From Caprimulgus europaeus (lineage: Eukaryota; Chordata; Aves; Caprimulgiformes; Caprimulgidae): a DNA stretch of 64,000 nt. Shown piece after piece: positions 1 to 12,266 of the stretch. The stretch's first letter is position 1. Every line of letters starts with the position of its first letter. Below the pieces are notes generated by a model. The model did no database searches and was not told where the DNA came from. It was given only the letters and a program-made list of their open reading frames with translations. Location of the stretch: NCBI GenBank assembly GCA_907165065.1, contig OU015534.1:13957686-14021685 (forward strand). Reading direction: 5' to 3'. A program made the translations under genes and the position numbers.

Positions 1-3000
1 CTTTTGAACAAGCAAAGTATTACATCTGAAATAGAACACCGTTTCCAAATTTTAGAGATTCTTCTTAACATTAATTAGTGAATATCAACGCAATGCTCAA
101 GCAGATAGAAAAATGTGTATATCTACTCTACACATGCATTAACAAAACATTTATGTGTGGGATTTGGTTCTTTCCTGCATAGACATCACAGTAGCTACCG
201 GGTAGTTCTGTGGAGTGTCTGAGGCAGCCCAGCTGCTTTCAAGGATTCAGCAAATTCACAGGTTTGAATGTGCCTTGAGCTGAAATTATAATCAAGATAC
301 ACTGGCATTTGCAGGGAAGTTTTGTCATTTGTCTGTTCCTCGCTTCTGATGACCTCATTTTGCAGGACCAAGTTGAATCATTACCTGCACACCCAGTACT
401 TGTTGCTTGAAATTACCACACATCAAAACATTAGCAATATCTGCACACAATGCCTTTCTCCTCTTGAATCTGCTCTCTTCCATTTTTATTACATCGAATT
501 CCCATTCATGCTTTGTTGACTGTCACACAGAAGATAATTCTTTAATGGTGACATTCATTATTTACCTACCTGAGATGACTGGTGCTGTGCTAACCCCAAC
601 CAGTCAATGCCGTCTCTGTTTCAAAGCCAGATAAAGCTATGCGTTGCTATTGCACTCTTTCAACTTTAATCACTTAAACCAATTATTTCTGAGGAGTTTT
701 TGACTATGTGTACATACAGTGCATCTTTTTTTTCCTCTTATTTCTTGTTACAGGTATTAAATTATTATATGGGATGCCAGAAATCCATGACAGCTATGGC
801 AATGGGTGCTGTACCTCATGGAAAGTTTCAGTGCTTGGAGAATGAGAACAAGCAATGACCTAGTATTTATTACCAAAGCCTTCCTGGATCCATCTTTGCA
901 AAATGTATATTATAAGCAAATAACCTGTGTAGTTTAAATTGTTTTAAATAGTAGATATAAAGCTTGTGATAAACAGACTGAAACAAATCAGTTATGCTAA
1001 GAAAAAAACTCTGGCAGCTAAGCTGGGAGTTTTGATCTTTTATATGATTGGCAAAAGAGTTGCAATAGTTAGTGAAGTAATTCGTTTATAGATGTCTGAC
1101 TTGAAGAACCAATTCTCCTGTGAACGCAGCTTGATCTGGAGAGACTCCTGCTTAAGCTGTGAGTTATGACTACATTTTATGATGCATGGGGACAGCCAGG
1201 ACCCTTGTCTTAGACTAGTTCAAGAAGGTGAGATATCAAGCTCTAGAAATCAAATACTGTAGCAAAGGAGAAGTAAAAAAAAAAAATGGTGGAACAGTTG
1301 CATGAGGAAGGTAGGTAACTCCCTTCACACCAGTGCTGTTTAAGGAAAATAGCAGCTGGGTATTAGTTTTTAGAGCAGAAAAATTAGACCGTGTTGTCAT
1401 TAGGGCCGTGCTTTTTGCCGTGAAAACTAAAGGCATAGAATAACCAGCGAAAACAGACTTAGTTTAAACATGTGCATTGCTGGGTATTCCAAGAAAGGAT
1501 TCATAGAATTCAAAGAACTTAATGGAAAATAATAACAACCAAAGAGAGCAATTTGCAATAAGTGGAACAAATAGAAAATAATGAAAGCAAACTGTATTCA
1601 GCCTAATCTACTGAAACTAAACTCTTTGCTGAGTACATGATAATGGAAATAATTAAAATTACTGATTGAATGGGGGACAAGAAAATAGCAATGAAGAATA
1701 CTGAGCTGAAGGCTGGGAGAACCAGATGTTTTTACAAATATTGTGTGTGTTAGGCTTAGTGAGAGTACAAAAGTGGAAGCATATTTGAATATAAATATCT
1801 ATCGAAAGGAGTGTTTCCAGTTTTTTTGTGTGGCTTTTGCTGTCTAGTTAGTAAATTTAGCAAGAAATTTATCCTTGGGCATACTTTTTGTTTCTCTGTC
1901 ACTGTGCATCAATTATACTTCACACTATACAGTGACACTGGCTTGTGACATTTTTTTTATGCTGTATTCTGTTATTATTTATAAACAAAATCCTTCAAAA
2001 GACTTTTTAGAGAAAAGCAAAACAAAACAACTTTGATATATTTAACCATGATTTCTCATTCACGGTGAATTTTAACGTCCTATATTAGTCACTGCTAAGG
2101 ACACTATTAGGTTATGGAATCACAGTGTTTTTTCCCTCCGCTCTCCACAGATTCATTCACTGTATCTTCAAAGTCCATGGTGTGTATTCACTCATGCTCA
2201 AGAAGCAGCAGTGACAGAACTGAGATGCGCTGCCTTTTTGCATTCTTTATCAGCCTTGCCTGGGAGAAAGAACAGTCTTTACTGCAGTCTGGTAGCTGTG
2301 AAAACACAACTGAGTATTCAATAAGCGTCTAACTAACACTATTTACATAAATAAATAAATTTTTTAAAAAATCTAAGAATGCTTACAAGAGGACAGTGTT
2401 CAGCAGGGAAGACTAAAGGTCAAAAATCTTAAATCATCTAAGTGATTCTGTCATCCACTGTTCTACTCATCCCTTCTCTTTCTGTGTTAGGTTCCCAACA
2501 TCTGGATGAGTGCTGGGAAAATTACTCTGAAGATATATGTTGTGACAGATCATTATTGCCATCAGTATATGACTTAGAGAGGAACACTGTGAACCAACTC
2601 TTTTGTTAGCTGAAGGATATTTTACCCCTGCAAGCTGACTTTGTGATCCATTTCCTATTCTTCCACTGTTTAGAGGGAAAAGTACTTTCTTAGATCTAAA
2701 ATACAATCAAATATGTTACTAGTAAAAATATTAGCTAATTTGTGCCTCCTTACTCTGGGGGAAGCATGGGTGAATTCATTTATCAGAGTATAGGTCACGG
2801 TTTTCTGAGAACAACATTTACATGAAAATTGTTAGCAGAAAAAGCTTCACTGTTCCACTGAAGAAATTCTACCCTCTGCAATCTAAAAAGCTCCAGGGAT
2901 GTCTCTTTCTTTCCAGAGAAAGACATAAACTTGCCTGGGATGTGATCTTAACTGTTCTATAATTTGGTAACACATAGATCCCTAACATTAGTAAATATCA

Positions 3001-3001
3001 G
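1..3001. other. AT-rich unique sequence, no gene seen
   Basis: I see no gene, RNA or recognisable transposon here. The sequence is AT-rich and CpG-poor. Open frames are short (79 codons or fewer), overlap on both strands and show no domain or splice-bounded structure. The only low-complexity pieces are short A or T runs, for example near 1275 and 2350. Confidence 0.6.
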
Positions 3002-3432
3002 CAGAGAGCTATGAAGATGATTGATGGACTGGGGCATCTGCTATATGAAGAGACACTGAGAGCTTAAACCATTCAGCCTGGAGAAGAGATGGCTCGGGGA
3101 TTTAACCAAAGTATATAATACCTAATGGAAGGGAGTAAAGAAGATGTAGCCAGGCTCTTCTCAGTGGTGCCCATTGACAGGACAGGAGGAGATGGGCATG
3201 AACCAAAACACTGGAAATTCCATTTAAACATAAGAAAACCCCTTTTTTCCTGTGCATGTGATCAAATGTAGGAACAAGTTGCCCAGAGAGGGTTAGGAGT
3301 CTCCATCGTTGCCTGACCAAAATCCAACTGACCATGCCCTGAGCAACCTGCTCTAGCTGACCCTGCTTTGGGCAGGTGTTTGCTCTAGCTGATCTCCAGA
3401 GGTCCCTGCCCACCTCAACTATTCTATGATCC
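3002..3432 (+). mobile_element. CR1 LINE 3'-end fragment (old)
   Basis: This is a 5'-truncated copy of the 3' end of a chicken-repeat-1 non-LTR retrotransposon. It follows the usual order of the CR1 tail: a start like TATGAAGATGATTGATGG, then CATTCAGCCTGGAGAAGAGA near 3070, then a GTTGCCCAGAGAGG block near 3278, then GGTCCCTGCCCACCTCAAC near 3400, ending in ATTCTATGATCC. It covers only the very end of ORF2 and the 3' UTR, so it cannot move on its own. Many substitutions and small gaps against the CR1 pattern I remember suggest it is the oldest of the three copies. A 117-codon minus-strand frame across it (3102-3455) is antisense to the repeat and is not a gene. Confidence 0.85.
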
Positions 3433-6400
3433 AGAGGCCAGAGCCTACCACGCATTTTTCAAAACCTCCCAGAAGTTTCCTGCGTAAAAAAAAAAATAGC
3501 TTTATTAAAGCTGTAAACTTTTCTGATGCTTGATGATCTTTACCCTGATCAGATCCTCAAATTTGTAATGAGACAAAGACAGAACATTAATATCCTTTTC
3601 TTGGAGATAATAGCATCTCCTAAAATATTTATCAAATACTATTTGAGGATACCAACTGTGTTCAGTGAAAAGAGACACAAAATCTGGATGAAGATGATGA
3701 ATTTTGCTGATGATACATAAATAGATGCATTACCTTTTTAATATTAAACCAGGAAAAAACCCACATTAATTTATTCTTCCTTTGTCAGACAACTCATGAG
3801 CTGTCTTGAGGGTACCACTCAGAGATCTGCTGTGATCTGCTCAGAGACATAGGTTGGAAAGTTTCTTCTTCATTCCCACAGGGCAAGGAAGGATGAGAGT
3901 GAGAGAGAGACTGAAAGACAAGGTGTCAAAATCCCACAAAATTTGCTATCACAAGAACAGGAGATAACTGAACAGCCTGAAGCCTGACACCCAAATGTGT
4001 CAGCTTCTGCTGGATGTGTTACAGACTCAGCTTGCAGAAAGCTGTGTATCCTGTTATTTTAAAACACTGCAACAGTAGCAGCAAGGCTAATTCATCACAT
4101 TTACATAAGACATCAAAAGAGAGCAATGGTGCTGGAAAAGTGATTATATTAGTCTGGAGTATTCAGAAAACAACTGGTTGTTGGTACAGTGGCCATGTTG
4201 TGTGCAAGACTATATAGATTACCTGACAAGAACAGATGTAAGAGGTCCCTTCTTTGGGAACTTGACCTTGGGTAGCACCTAGTTGCATCAGATGGGGTCA
4301 CAATCTGCAAATAAAACAATCTGTTTTGCTCTGTTTTTGCAAAATAATCTAAGGTCCTTGGATAAGGATGCTGTACTTGCATAAGCTGAGCATTAGTGTG
4401 AGAATTTTCAATGAAGTCTTGAAGTTTGACCCTGACTGTCTCCTTTGTACCGTGCCATCAGTGCCAAGAGAATGAAGAACTATTTTAGCAGGAAAGCTGG
4501 AGATTTCTTTGATGTAGAGAGTGTTATGTTACCCACAGTCATTAGGAACATTGCAGGGTGGGCCAGAAAGAAAGATTTTGGTTAGGTGCAGAGTGAACTG
4601 TGCTGCTACATCACAGCAGGCTTGGAAGGATCTCTCCCAGGCAGTACGATTTAAAAGATGCCTTAACTTCCATATGTGTTTCAGGGATTACCTTCATTTG
4701 AAGCAAGGATCCCAGGGAAAGTCAGCATGAAGCCCACTTTTTTCCTTCTTTGACCACGCACTTAATAATACTTTATGGCTAAATCATTGTCATCTGTTCA
4801 CATGAGCTTTCAGTGCAGGTATAATACAAGACAATTAATGGACAATACTAATTCTATTCTTAGAAAACCTAGAGTACCCCAGATGTTTGAAGAGGTTGTA
4901 TAGTTCATTTGATAACATGTTCAGAGGAAGTAACATTTTTTTTCTTATTCTATAAAGGTAAAACAGAACAAATCCTTCATGATCTTTGTTCAACACAACA
5001 TATGATTGTAACTTAGCTACAGGAAACACTGGAAACAGCTAGTGGTAAAAATCTCCTTTGCAAGGTTTTTTATTTCTGGTAAACTTTAAGACAGGAGGTC
5101 TGCTCTTTCTTTTTCAACAAATGAGTCCCATAAGACTATTGGGTAAAACAGTTCCACCAGAATGATGTAATTCTCAGGATGTTTGCACACATAGGTTCAA
5201 TATGACTACATTGTTCCGTATTTATAAACATGTCACTTTTTACTGGCACAGCTTCACAGATTTTTGATGATGAGAGCTGCTCTTTCCTTGGCAAAGCAAC
5301 ACAAATTCATTACAGCAGGAGGAAACAACATCACAAGATTTCAATGAATAGAATCATCTTTGCATAACTCAAAGCTCTTACTCAGAGATAGGGCAGATGG
5401 GAGAGATAAAGCAAGGAAAAACTCCTGAAATACAGGAAACTAACTGCAAAAGACATGGATTTAGAAGGAAATGGGAAATGTATATTTTCTGTGGTGTATC
5501 ATCTTATTTAGGAAAGAGAATTCTCTTGTGGGTTTGTCTCTGATTCCTTCAAACTATTTTGATGTATACCTGTATGCTTAAAATTATTTATCGCCCCTTT
5601 TATTGTGTTTCCTGTTAATGGATTCACATGTCACTTTCTATTTTCATTATAATTTCTGTCAGGAACATGAAAAATCTGAATGTCTTAGTAATTTGTAAAC
5701 TACCACAATGTATTCACTTTGGCTTGACCTTGTCATTATTGTATAACTTAATTGGCCAACTATTCCACTTCTTTTCCTTTTCATAGTCTTATTATAGTGG
5801 AAAATGAGGAGAGACTTGTCATTGACCAGTCAATCAAAAATACATGCCATTTAGAGATGAAAATAACAACCTCTCAATTAATTTCATAGAATTAACACTC
5901 ATTATGATAAAAGTCTCCTGAGATAAAGATTGAGATCAAGACTAATAAGCAGACATTTAGCCATTCCTCTGACAAAGCCTGTAATAAAATTAGGAAATGG
6001 AACAGTTTAATTCGATCACAAAATTGCAGTTCCATAGTTTCCCCCTCAGACTAGAAGATATTTAAGAGACCTCAATTTTTCTCTGTACAAAGAGTCAGAG
6101 TACATCTCATTTTGCCAGTTCTGTTGGCTGAAGTGTAGCTCTGACTGTAATTTTAAAAAATGTCTTTCCCAAGATACTAGATGACATTTTCACACTTTGG
6201 ACTACCTCTCTGATGGGAGGCATAATCATTTCACTATTACACTGCTACTTCTTGCAATGGATTTAGTTTTCCTCACACAGTTGCTATCTTCAGATGCAGT
6301 AATTTTAAACTTGACAAGGAAAGGACAGACTTTTCTTTTTTTAACCAGTGCCCATAGGGTTCACAACAAGATACTCTGCTCTATCACAACAGTAACAATA

Positions 6401-9400
6401 ATATAAAAGAAATAAAATAAGTAATAGATGTGACAGAAATCTGTGCTCCAGAATTGGCCATAAATCAGTGAGGTCTGGGGAAGAGGAAGCCACTGGGGAA
6501 GGCTGCTTTATTATTACTGTGGGAAAATCAGACACTAGTCATTTAGTATCTGATTTAAGGTACCACAAGCTTCAAAAATGAAAAAAAATTGTTCAAGATA
6601 GAAGCTTTTTATTTCTGTGAAAAGCATCATTGTTATCACAGTATTTGTGGCTATGACAGAAAAGTATAGTCAGGTAAGTTAGGAATATTTGTAGGTTCAG
6701 TGTCCTGGACAACTGCTTAAGATGAAATATTCTGTTTCACTGTATAAAGGTTGTATCTCTAATTTAAAACTAATGGTCAAAATCAAGTAAACTTTACTAT
6801 AATTTCATTAAGTTTTTTTTTTCCTTAGCAGTTATAATTAATGTAGCTTTCTCTCCTATCTTGTAAAAAAACTCCACCTAAAAATCCTTCCCAAGATATT
6901 CACAGTCACTTCACCTACCTTTCTCTGGTCTTCACTGGCTACCTCTGCAGAAAGCTGTGAGCAAGACAGAGAAAACAGATGCAGTTTTGGAAAGAAGTTA
7001 GCTGACCATGCCGATTGCCTGATGGACACCAGGTCAGAAGACCCAGGACAGGGAAACAGTGATCAGGTAGAAATTACCTTTCTTTCCTCTTCTTTTTTAT
7101 TTCAGGTCAAAGAGCACAGATTTGAAATGAGAGCATGACCTTTGGAAAATAAGCCCCTAAACCTTTCTGTCATACACTACAATAGTTTGAGATTATTAGG
7201 TTGCACATTATTCTCTTTCTCACTTGAACAAATCAATTTACTGCTTGACAAATAAGCACATAATGCAAAATGCCAACTTACAGATTGGTATCATTAGAGA
7301 GAAAGCATGGTTTTATTGGTAAGGGACTATATTTCGCCTACATTGCAGATCTCAGGGCAGAAAGCTTTGTTTGTACAGGATATGTGACCCATTACATCTG
7401 GTACACTACAAAGGAACTACAGATATGGTCAAATAGGACTGAAATGAAGATGTAAGTTTTTGGATCGTCATGCCCATACCACAAACAAAACTGCTTGATT
7501 CTTCACAGGCATGCGAGAATTGGGAATTTATTTGCTGTAATAGATGCATAACAGAAAAATTGAAAAACATTTTAGATAGAAAAGGTTTTTAATACCTTGA
7601 AGTGCAAAAGTCTCCAGCACTCTGCCTCTAGAAGTTTTAAATAATTAGCTGATTTTAATTATGGTGCTGAAGACACATAAAAAAATTAAAATCTCACTGA
7701 TTAAATTTATTAATGTTGCATTCCAGAAATCTAACAATAATTTAATAGGAAGATAGGGGAAATCTGCATTTAATATAGAGATCCTACAGCTGTTTTGAAG
7801 ATTGTAATCAAAGTCTGAGAGGAGGAAGATTAAGTTAAGCTGTGTCTTCAGCATTGTCTCTTATGTTGTATTGGTATAGTGTGGTTCTAATATAGAAAAT
7901 GCAGCCTACATTTAAATTATTTATGCTCTTTTTCATTAGAAAACCCAAAAGTCAATTTAAAAACTTAGTAAAGTTTTTCTGAAAGCCAGAGCACTTAAAT
8001 AAGTTTGACTCTGTGTTCCAGGGTAACAACTTTTTCCTCAATAAAAGCAAATTTTAAAATTTACATCTTTTAGGAGTGATGAGGCCCTGTAAACAAACAT
8101 AAGTATGCATAGCACTGTTCCAGGTTGGACGTCTGTCACTCAAATCACTGTCATGCCTCAAGCTACACTGATACAATCAGAAGGGAAAATGGAGTTCGTT
8201 AGATGGGTTTACAGGATGGTGTCTGTATGAGTGACAGATGTTTGTGCTCTAGCAACATTATGTTTTATTATAGAACAATTGCTTCTAATAGCTTTTACAT
8301 TTATGTTCAATGTGTTGCAAATTCACCTCCATACCTTAAAAAAAAAGAAATGAAAAGAGAAATGTCATAAATTGGTTCCTTCCCTCCCCCAAATAGAAGC
8401 ATTTTTTTCAACAGAAAGTAATTTAGGCAGTTGGTGAACTGTGGAGCTCACCAATCTATGAGTTCTCAAACACACACAAACTGTGTCTTCATGGTTCAAG
8501 GAAGAACCGACATTATGCCCGAAAGGATTATCAATCACCAACTGCACAATATCATCTGTTGTAAATTGGGAGCCTGATTAATAACAGTGATTCAAGCATG
8601 TTCCTTGAAAATTGTGATCTTTATTGACTAACTGGACTGGTGACTTTCTCTTTTCATGTTGTTTGCACTCAATTTTTGCTGCTTTCAGTTACTGATACTA
8701 TATATTACTATTTCTATTATGATTGTTTTCCACATTACATAAAGTCAATAGTGAAGTGTCAGGTGAAGCAGGTAAATTTTTCATCAATTGTGTATAAGAC
8801 TTGCTGCCCTACTTTTGATTTTCTTTCTCATTCATCAGTGTTTGTACTGCACTTCTGTTTCATTCTCTTGTCATTGTGGGAATATCTAGAAAACAAGGGG
8901 CATATCTAACCCTGCTGTTTAAAACAGCCTTTGAAGCTGTTTACCTTTTTAGAATTCCATATTTTTCCTAAAGTATTGAATCATCATTTTTAGAGGAGTT
9001 TTGTTTGTAAAAAGAATAGTTTCAGAAAGCTTGATTTCCATATTTGCATACACGTATAAGTTATTTTTAACCTGACTAATTACATTGAACTTTGTATATT
9101 TTTTGTGTGAAAAAATGAACCTATGGCTGAAGAAAGGGACTTTGATTTTCTGTCCCTCAATCACCCATTACATTTTAGGAGCAATTTGAAAAGGAATAGG
9201 TCTAATGTAACCTGTTTGGGGGTTTTGTTGTTGTTTATAACTTGTTAAGTTCTGTCTTTAACTCCTTCATCTTCATCCTATTTCTTTAGTCTAGTCTTAG
9301 CAGTGTACCACCAAATTTCTCTTTTGACTGGCACAGATGAACTAGAGCTTGTGATCACAAGAGTCCCAACAACTGACTTTCACAAAACTGGCAGAGCTGA

Positions 9401-11846
9401 TTCTTTTCTCCCAAGGTAATATATTCAAACTGTTTAACCTGTGAAGGAAGTCACACACTCTGCAGAACCTCCTGTAATTATGAAAAGTGCAAACCTAATT
9501 GTTAGCTAATGAGCAACAGTAAATCCATCCTGTAGGCTCTTTACTCTCTAGATCAGCTTCATAATAGCCCAACTATAGAAACCTCTTCTTTCTTAATGTG
9601 CTTCCTATCTTAAAAAGAGGGTATCAGTTGAGACTTATCTGACACTATATGCACCACCACTTTTTTAAATTAGTAAACAAAACATGTCAGTAGAACCTTG
9701 CAGTGCAAAAAAACCCCAGACCAACCATTCATCCAAAAAACCCCCAAACCAAACCTCATCTATTTTATCACCATAATGATTCAAATAATATTGAAATATT
9801 TGGGACATTTTGGCAACCTGACCTCATGAATGACAACCAGCACCAGTCCCTTGAAAATCTTTAAGAATCATTATCTTTAAACAAGGTATGTACTCCAAAA
9901 GTAACAAAGCAGATAGTGGCACAGAAGCCAAAAGCTCATGTCATTTTTTGCTGGAAGGTTAATGATGAGCGTCCATAAATGGCTTTTATAAACGTAAAAT
10001 TGATTTAGCATAGATCATCTCTGTTATGTTCAATTGCTAGATATTTTCTTGTAAAAACTGGAAGTATCAAACTTCCTTACAATTATTTACAAATGAGATT
10101 TTCCTTTTTTTAGTTAGGTGAGTTATTTTATTGCTTAGGTGGTCTGAAAATGGAGACTACAAGGAAGCAAAGTTCTTACAATTGAGTGTAATGTAATAAC
10201 CTCAGTTTTGCAAGCATTGTTGCTTTCTGCATGGCGGGAGGAGCTGGGGTCTGTGCATGGCATCAGCATCACAAATCTGTTCTACCCTACCTATTTGGTT
10301 GGATAGCCCCCAGCACACATACCCTGAGGCTCCATTCTGGCATCCTATTTCTGCCTTCCTCCAGCTTTGACAGGATATATCCCAAAAGCTCCAAGGCTGG
10401 CATTACAATGGACTGACTTTGGTTATATGTTATTTTCCTTATTGAAATAGAAAACAAATACCTAAATCTGTATGATGTCTCTATTGCTGTCCTCCTCTAA
10501 CCTAATCACGGCAAACTCATTACACCAGAGTTTTAGAAATATGGTTCTAGACTGAAATGCCTGTCGGTTTTCAGGTGATGTTTTACAGCTTAGTAGAACC
10601 TCTTCTAGAGCCATGGTTAGAAGACAAATGTTGACACTCCGCTAATTAAAGTGGAAAGAATTTCACCAGAAGGCCACTGCAAAGGCACATACAGTACAAG
10701 ACTGCATACTAGAACTCTGCAGCTATTTAAGAAATCGTGTTTAAGGGACCTCTGCCCACTGGGTACTCAGTTGTGGGTAGACTCTCCCAATATCTCAAGC
10801 TCCTCTGTGAAGCAGTGAAGTAAAGAGGAGAGAGTAAAAAATGCTCAGTGCCTCATTGATTTGTGGAATCCACTGGGAGGACAGAGAGGAGCATCAGGGA
10901 TGTCTGGAAACTTCAGTGACTTTTTCAAGAGGTCCAAAAGAGAAATTAGCTCTTTCAAAAATTCAGATCCATTCCCAGGAAACTAAATGAAGGATGTCTT
11001 CCTCGGAAAAGCGCTTTCTTCAGCAGCAGAAAACCATTTGCACTGGAAAAACAGTGAAGTGAAAGCAGACCAAGACACTTTATGAGGAGGAACATTTGTC
11101 AGCCTGATTGTTAAAGAGACATTCTCAAGAGCACTACTTAAATGAAGAGGAGGTGAGGCCTAGAAGCAGAAATGTTAAAAAACCTCAATAAGGGAGCAGG
11201 GTCATTTCTAGGAAAATATAATTTGCTGGAAACTATTCCCAGACGTGGTATTTTGAGCAAAGAACTAAACTGTGGTGAACCATGTAGCATCAGTGATTTA
11301 AGATATGATTCAGTGTCCTATTGAAGTCAGCAGGAGATTTCTGCTGTGTTCAACAGCTTTGCTTTGCACCCTTGTGAAATGGAAAATTCAGAGTGTAACT
11401 TGTAGCCTAAGGTATGCAGTCAGGAGACGAAAAGCACTGCATGTAACAAATCAACCCACAAACAGGCCAGCTGCCACAGAAGAAAGAAGAGATATAGTCA
11501 GAGCAACAGCAGGCAAAATACCAGGCATCTATGGACAGACAAGCAGGTGGGCAACATCCAGGCAGAGTTACTGCCAATGGCTGCCAAGGAGCACCAGCCA
11601 ACACCACAGACATCCAGAAGCAGAGCAGCAGAGCAATGGATAAATGAACAAACTAATGCACATTAATGTAAGCAGCCACATACTAGCTAGCATGACAAAT
11701 CAAGGAACTCAGGGTCTGTTCTGGTAAAGGTTGAGGATCACTTGGCCTGTCCTGCGCCAGGTGGCACCCTGGGTAGTATGCTCAAGGCCAAGATATTTTA
11801 AGTCCATAGCAGAGTGTTTTAACAAAGCCATCTCTTCTACTCCTTT
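3433..11846. other. Long AT-rich stretch without gene
   Basis: This is 8.4 kb of AT-rich, CpG-poor sequence. Open frames are short, overlap on both strands and match nothing I know. There is an A- and C-rich tract at 9708-9757. I see no CR1 signature, tRNA-like box pair or long tandem repeat. Confidence 0.55.
9708..9757. repeat. A/C-rich low-complexity tract
   Basis: This tract is made of A runs and C runs (AAAAAAACCCC, AACCAAACC) with almost no G or T. The same style of tract recurs at 22129-22190 and 63633-63655. Such tracts are common in bird DNA and may be remnants of degraded A-rich tails. Confidence 0.6.
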
Positions 11847-12266
11847 CTGAAAGAGGCTGAAGCACAGGTCTTATGAGGAGTGGCTGAAGGAACTGGGGTT
11901 TAGTCTGGAGAAGAGGAGGCTCAGGGGAGACCTTATTGCTCTCTACAATTACCTGAAAGGAGGTTGTAGCAAGGTAGGGGTTGGTCTCTTCTCCTATGTA
12001 ACCAGTGATAGGACAAGAGGCAATGGCCTCAAGTTATGCCATGGGAGGTTCAGGTTGGATACTAGGGAAAATTTCTTCTCTGGAAGAGTGGTCAGACATT
12101 GGAACAGGCTGCCTAGGGAAGCGGTGGAGTCACCATCTGTGGAGGTGTTCAAGAAACGTGTAGATGTAGCACTCAGGGATATGGTTTAGTGGGCATAGTG
12201 GCAATGAGTTGACCGTTGGACTGGATGATCTTAGAGGTCTTTTCCAACGTTAAGGATTCTGTGAAA
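11847..12266 (+). mobile_element. CR1 LINE 3'-end fragment
   Basis: This is a 5'-truncated CR1 tail with good preservation. Recognisable blocks in order are: AGTGGCTGAAGGAACTGGGG near 11880, GGAGAAGAGGAGGCTCAGGG near 11910, GACCTTATTGCTCTCTACAA, a block around CAGTGATAGGACAAGAGGCA, GGAACAGGCTGCCTAGGGAA near 12100, GGAGGTGTTCAAGAAACG, GACTGGATGATCTTAGAGGT, and a terminal GATTCTGTGA in the variant used by a chicken-like CR1 subfamily. It lies on the same strand as the other two CR1 copies. Only the last part of ORF2 and the 3' UTR are present, so it is dead as a mobile element. It is more regular than the copy at 3002-3432 and probably younger. Confidence 0.95.

Noticed and set aside
3102-3455. 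117-codon minus-strand frame
   Set aside because: It lies antisense over an old CR1 tail; frame length comes from the repeat, not from a gene.
9885-9905. ACTCCAAAAGTAAC, similar to a mariner end word
   Set aside because: Only a short match, with no partner inverted repeat and no TA duplication found nearby.
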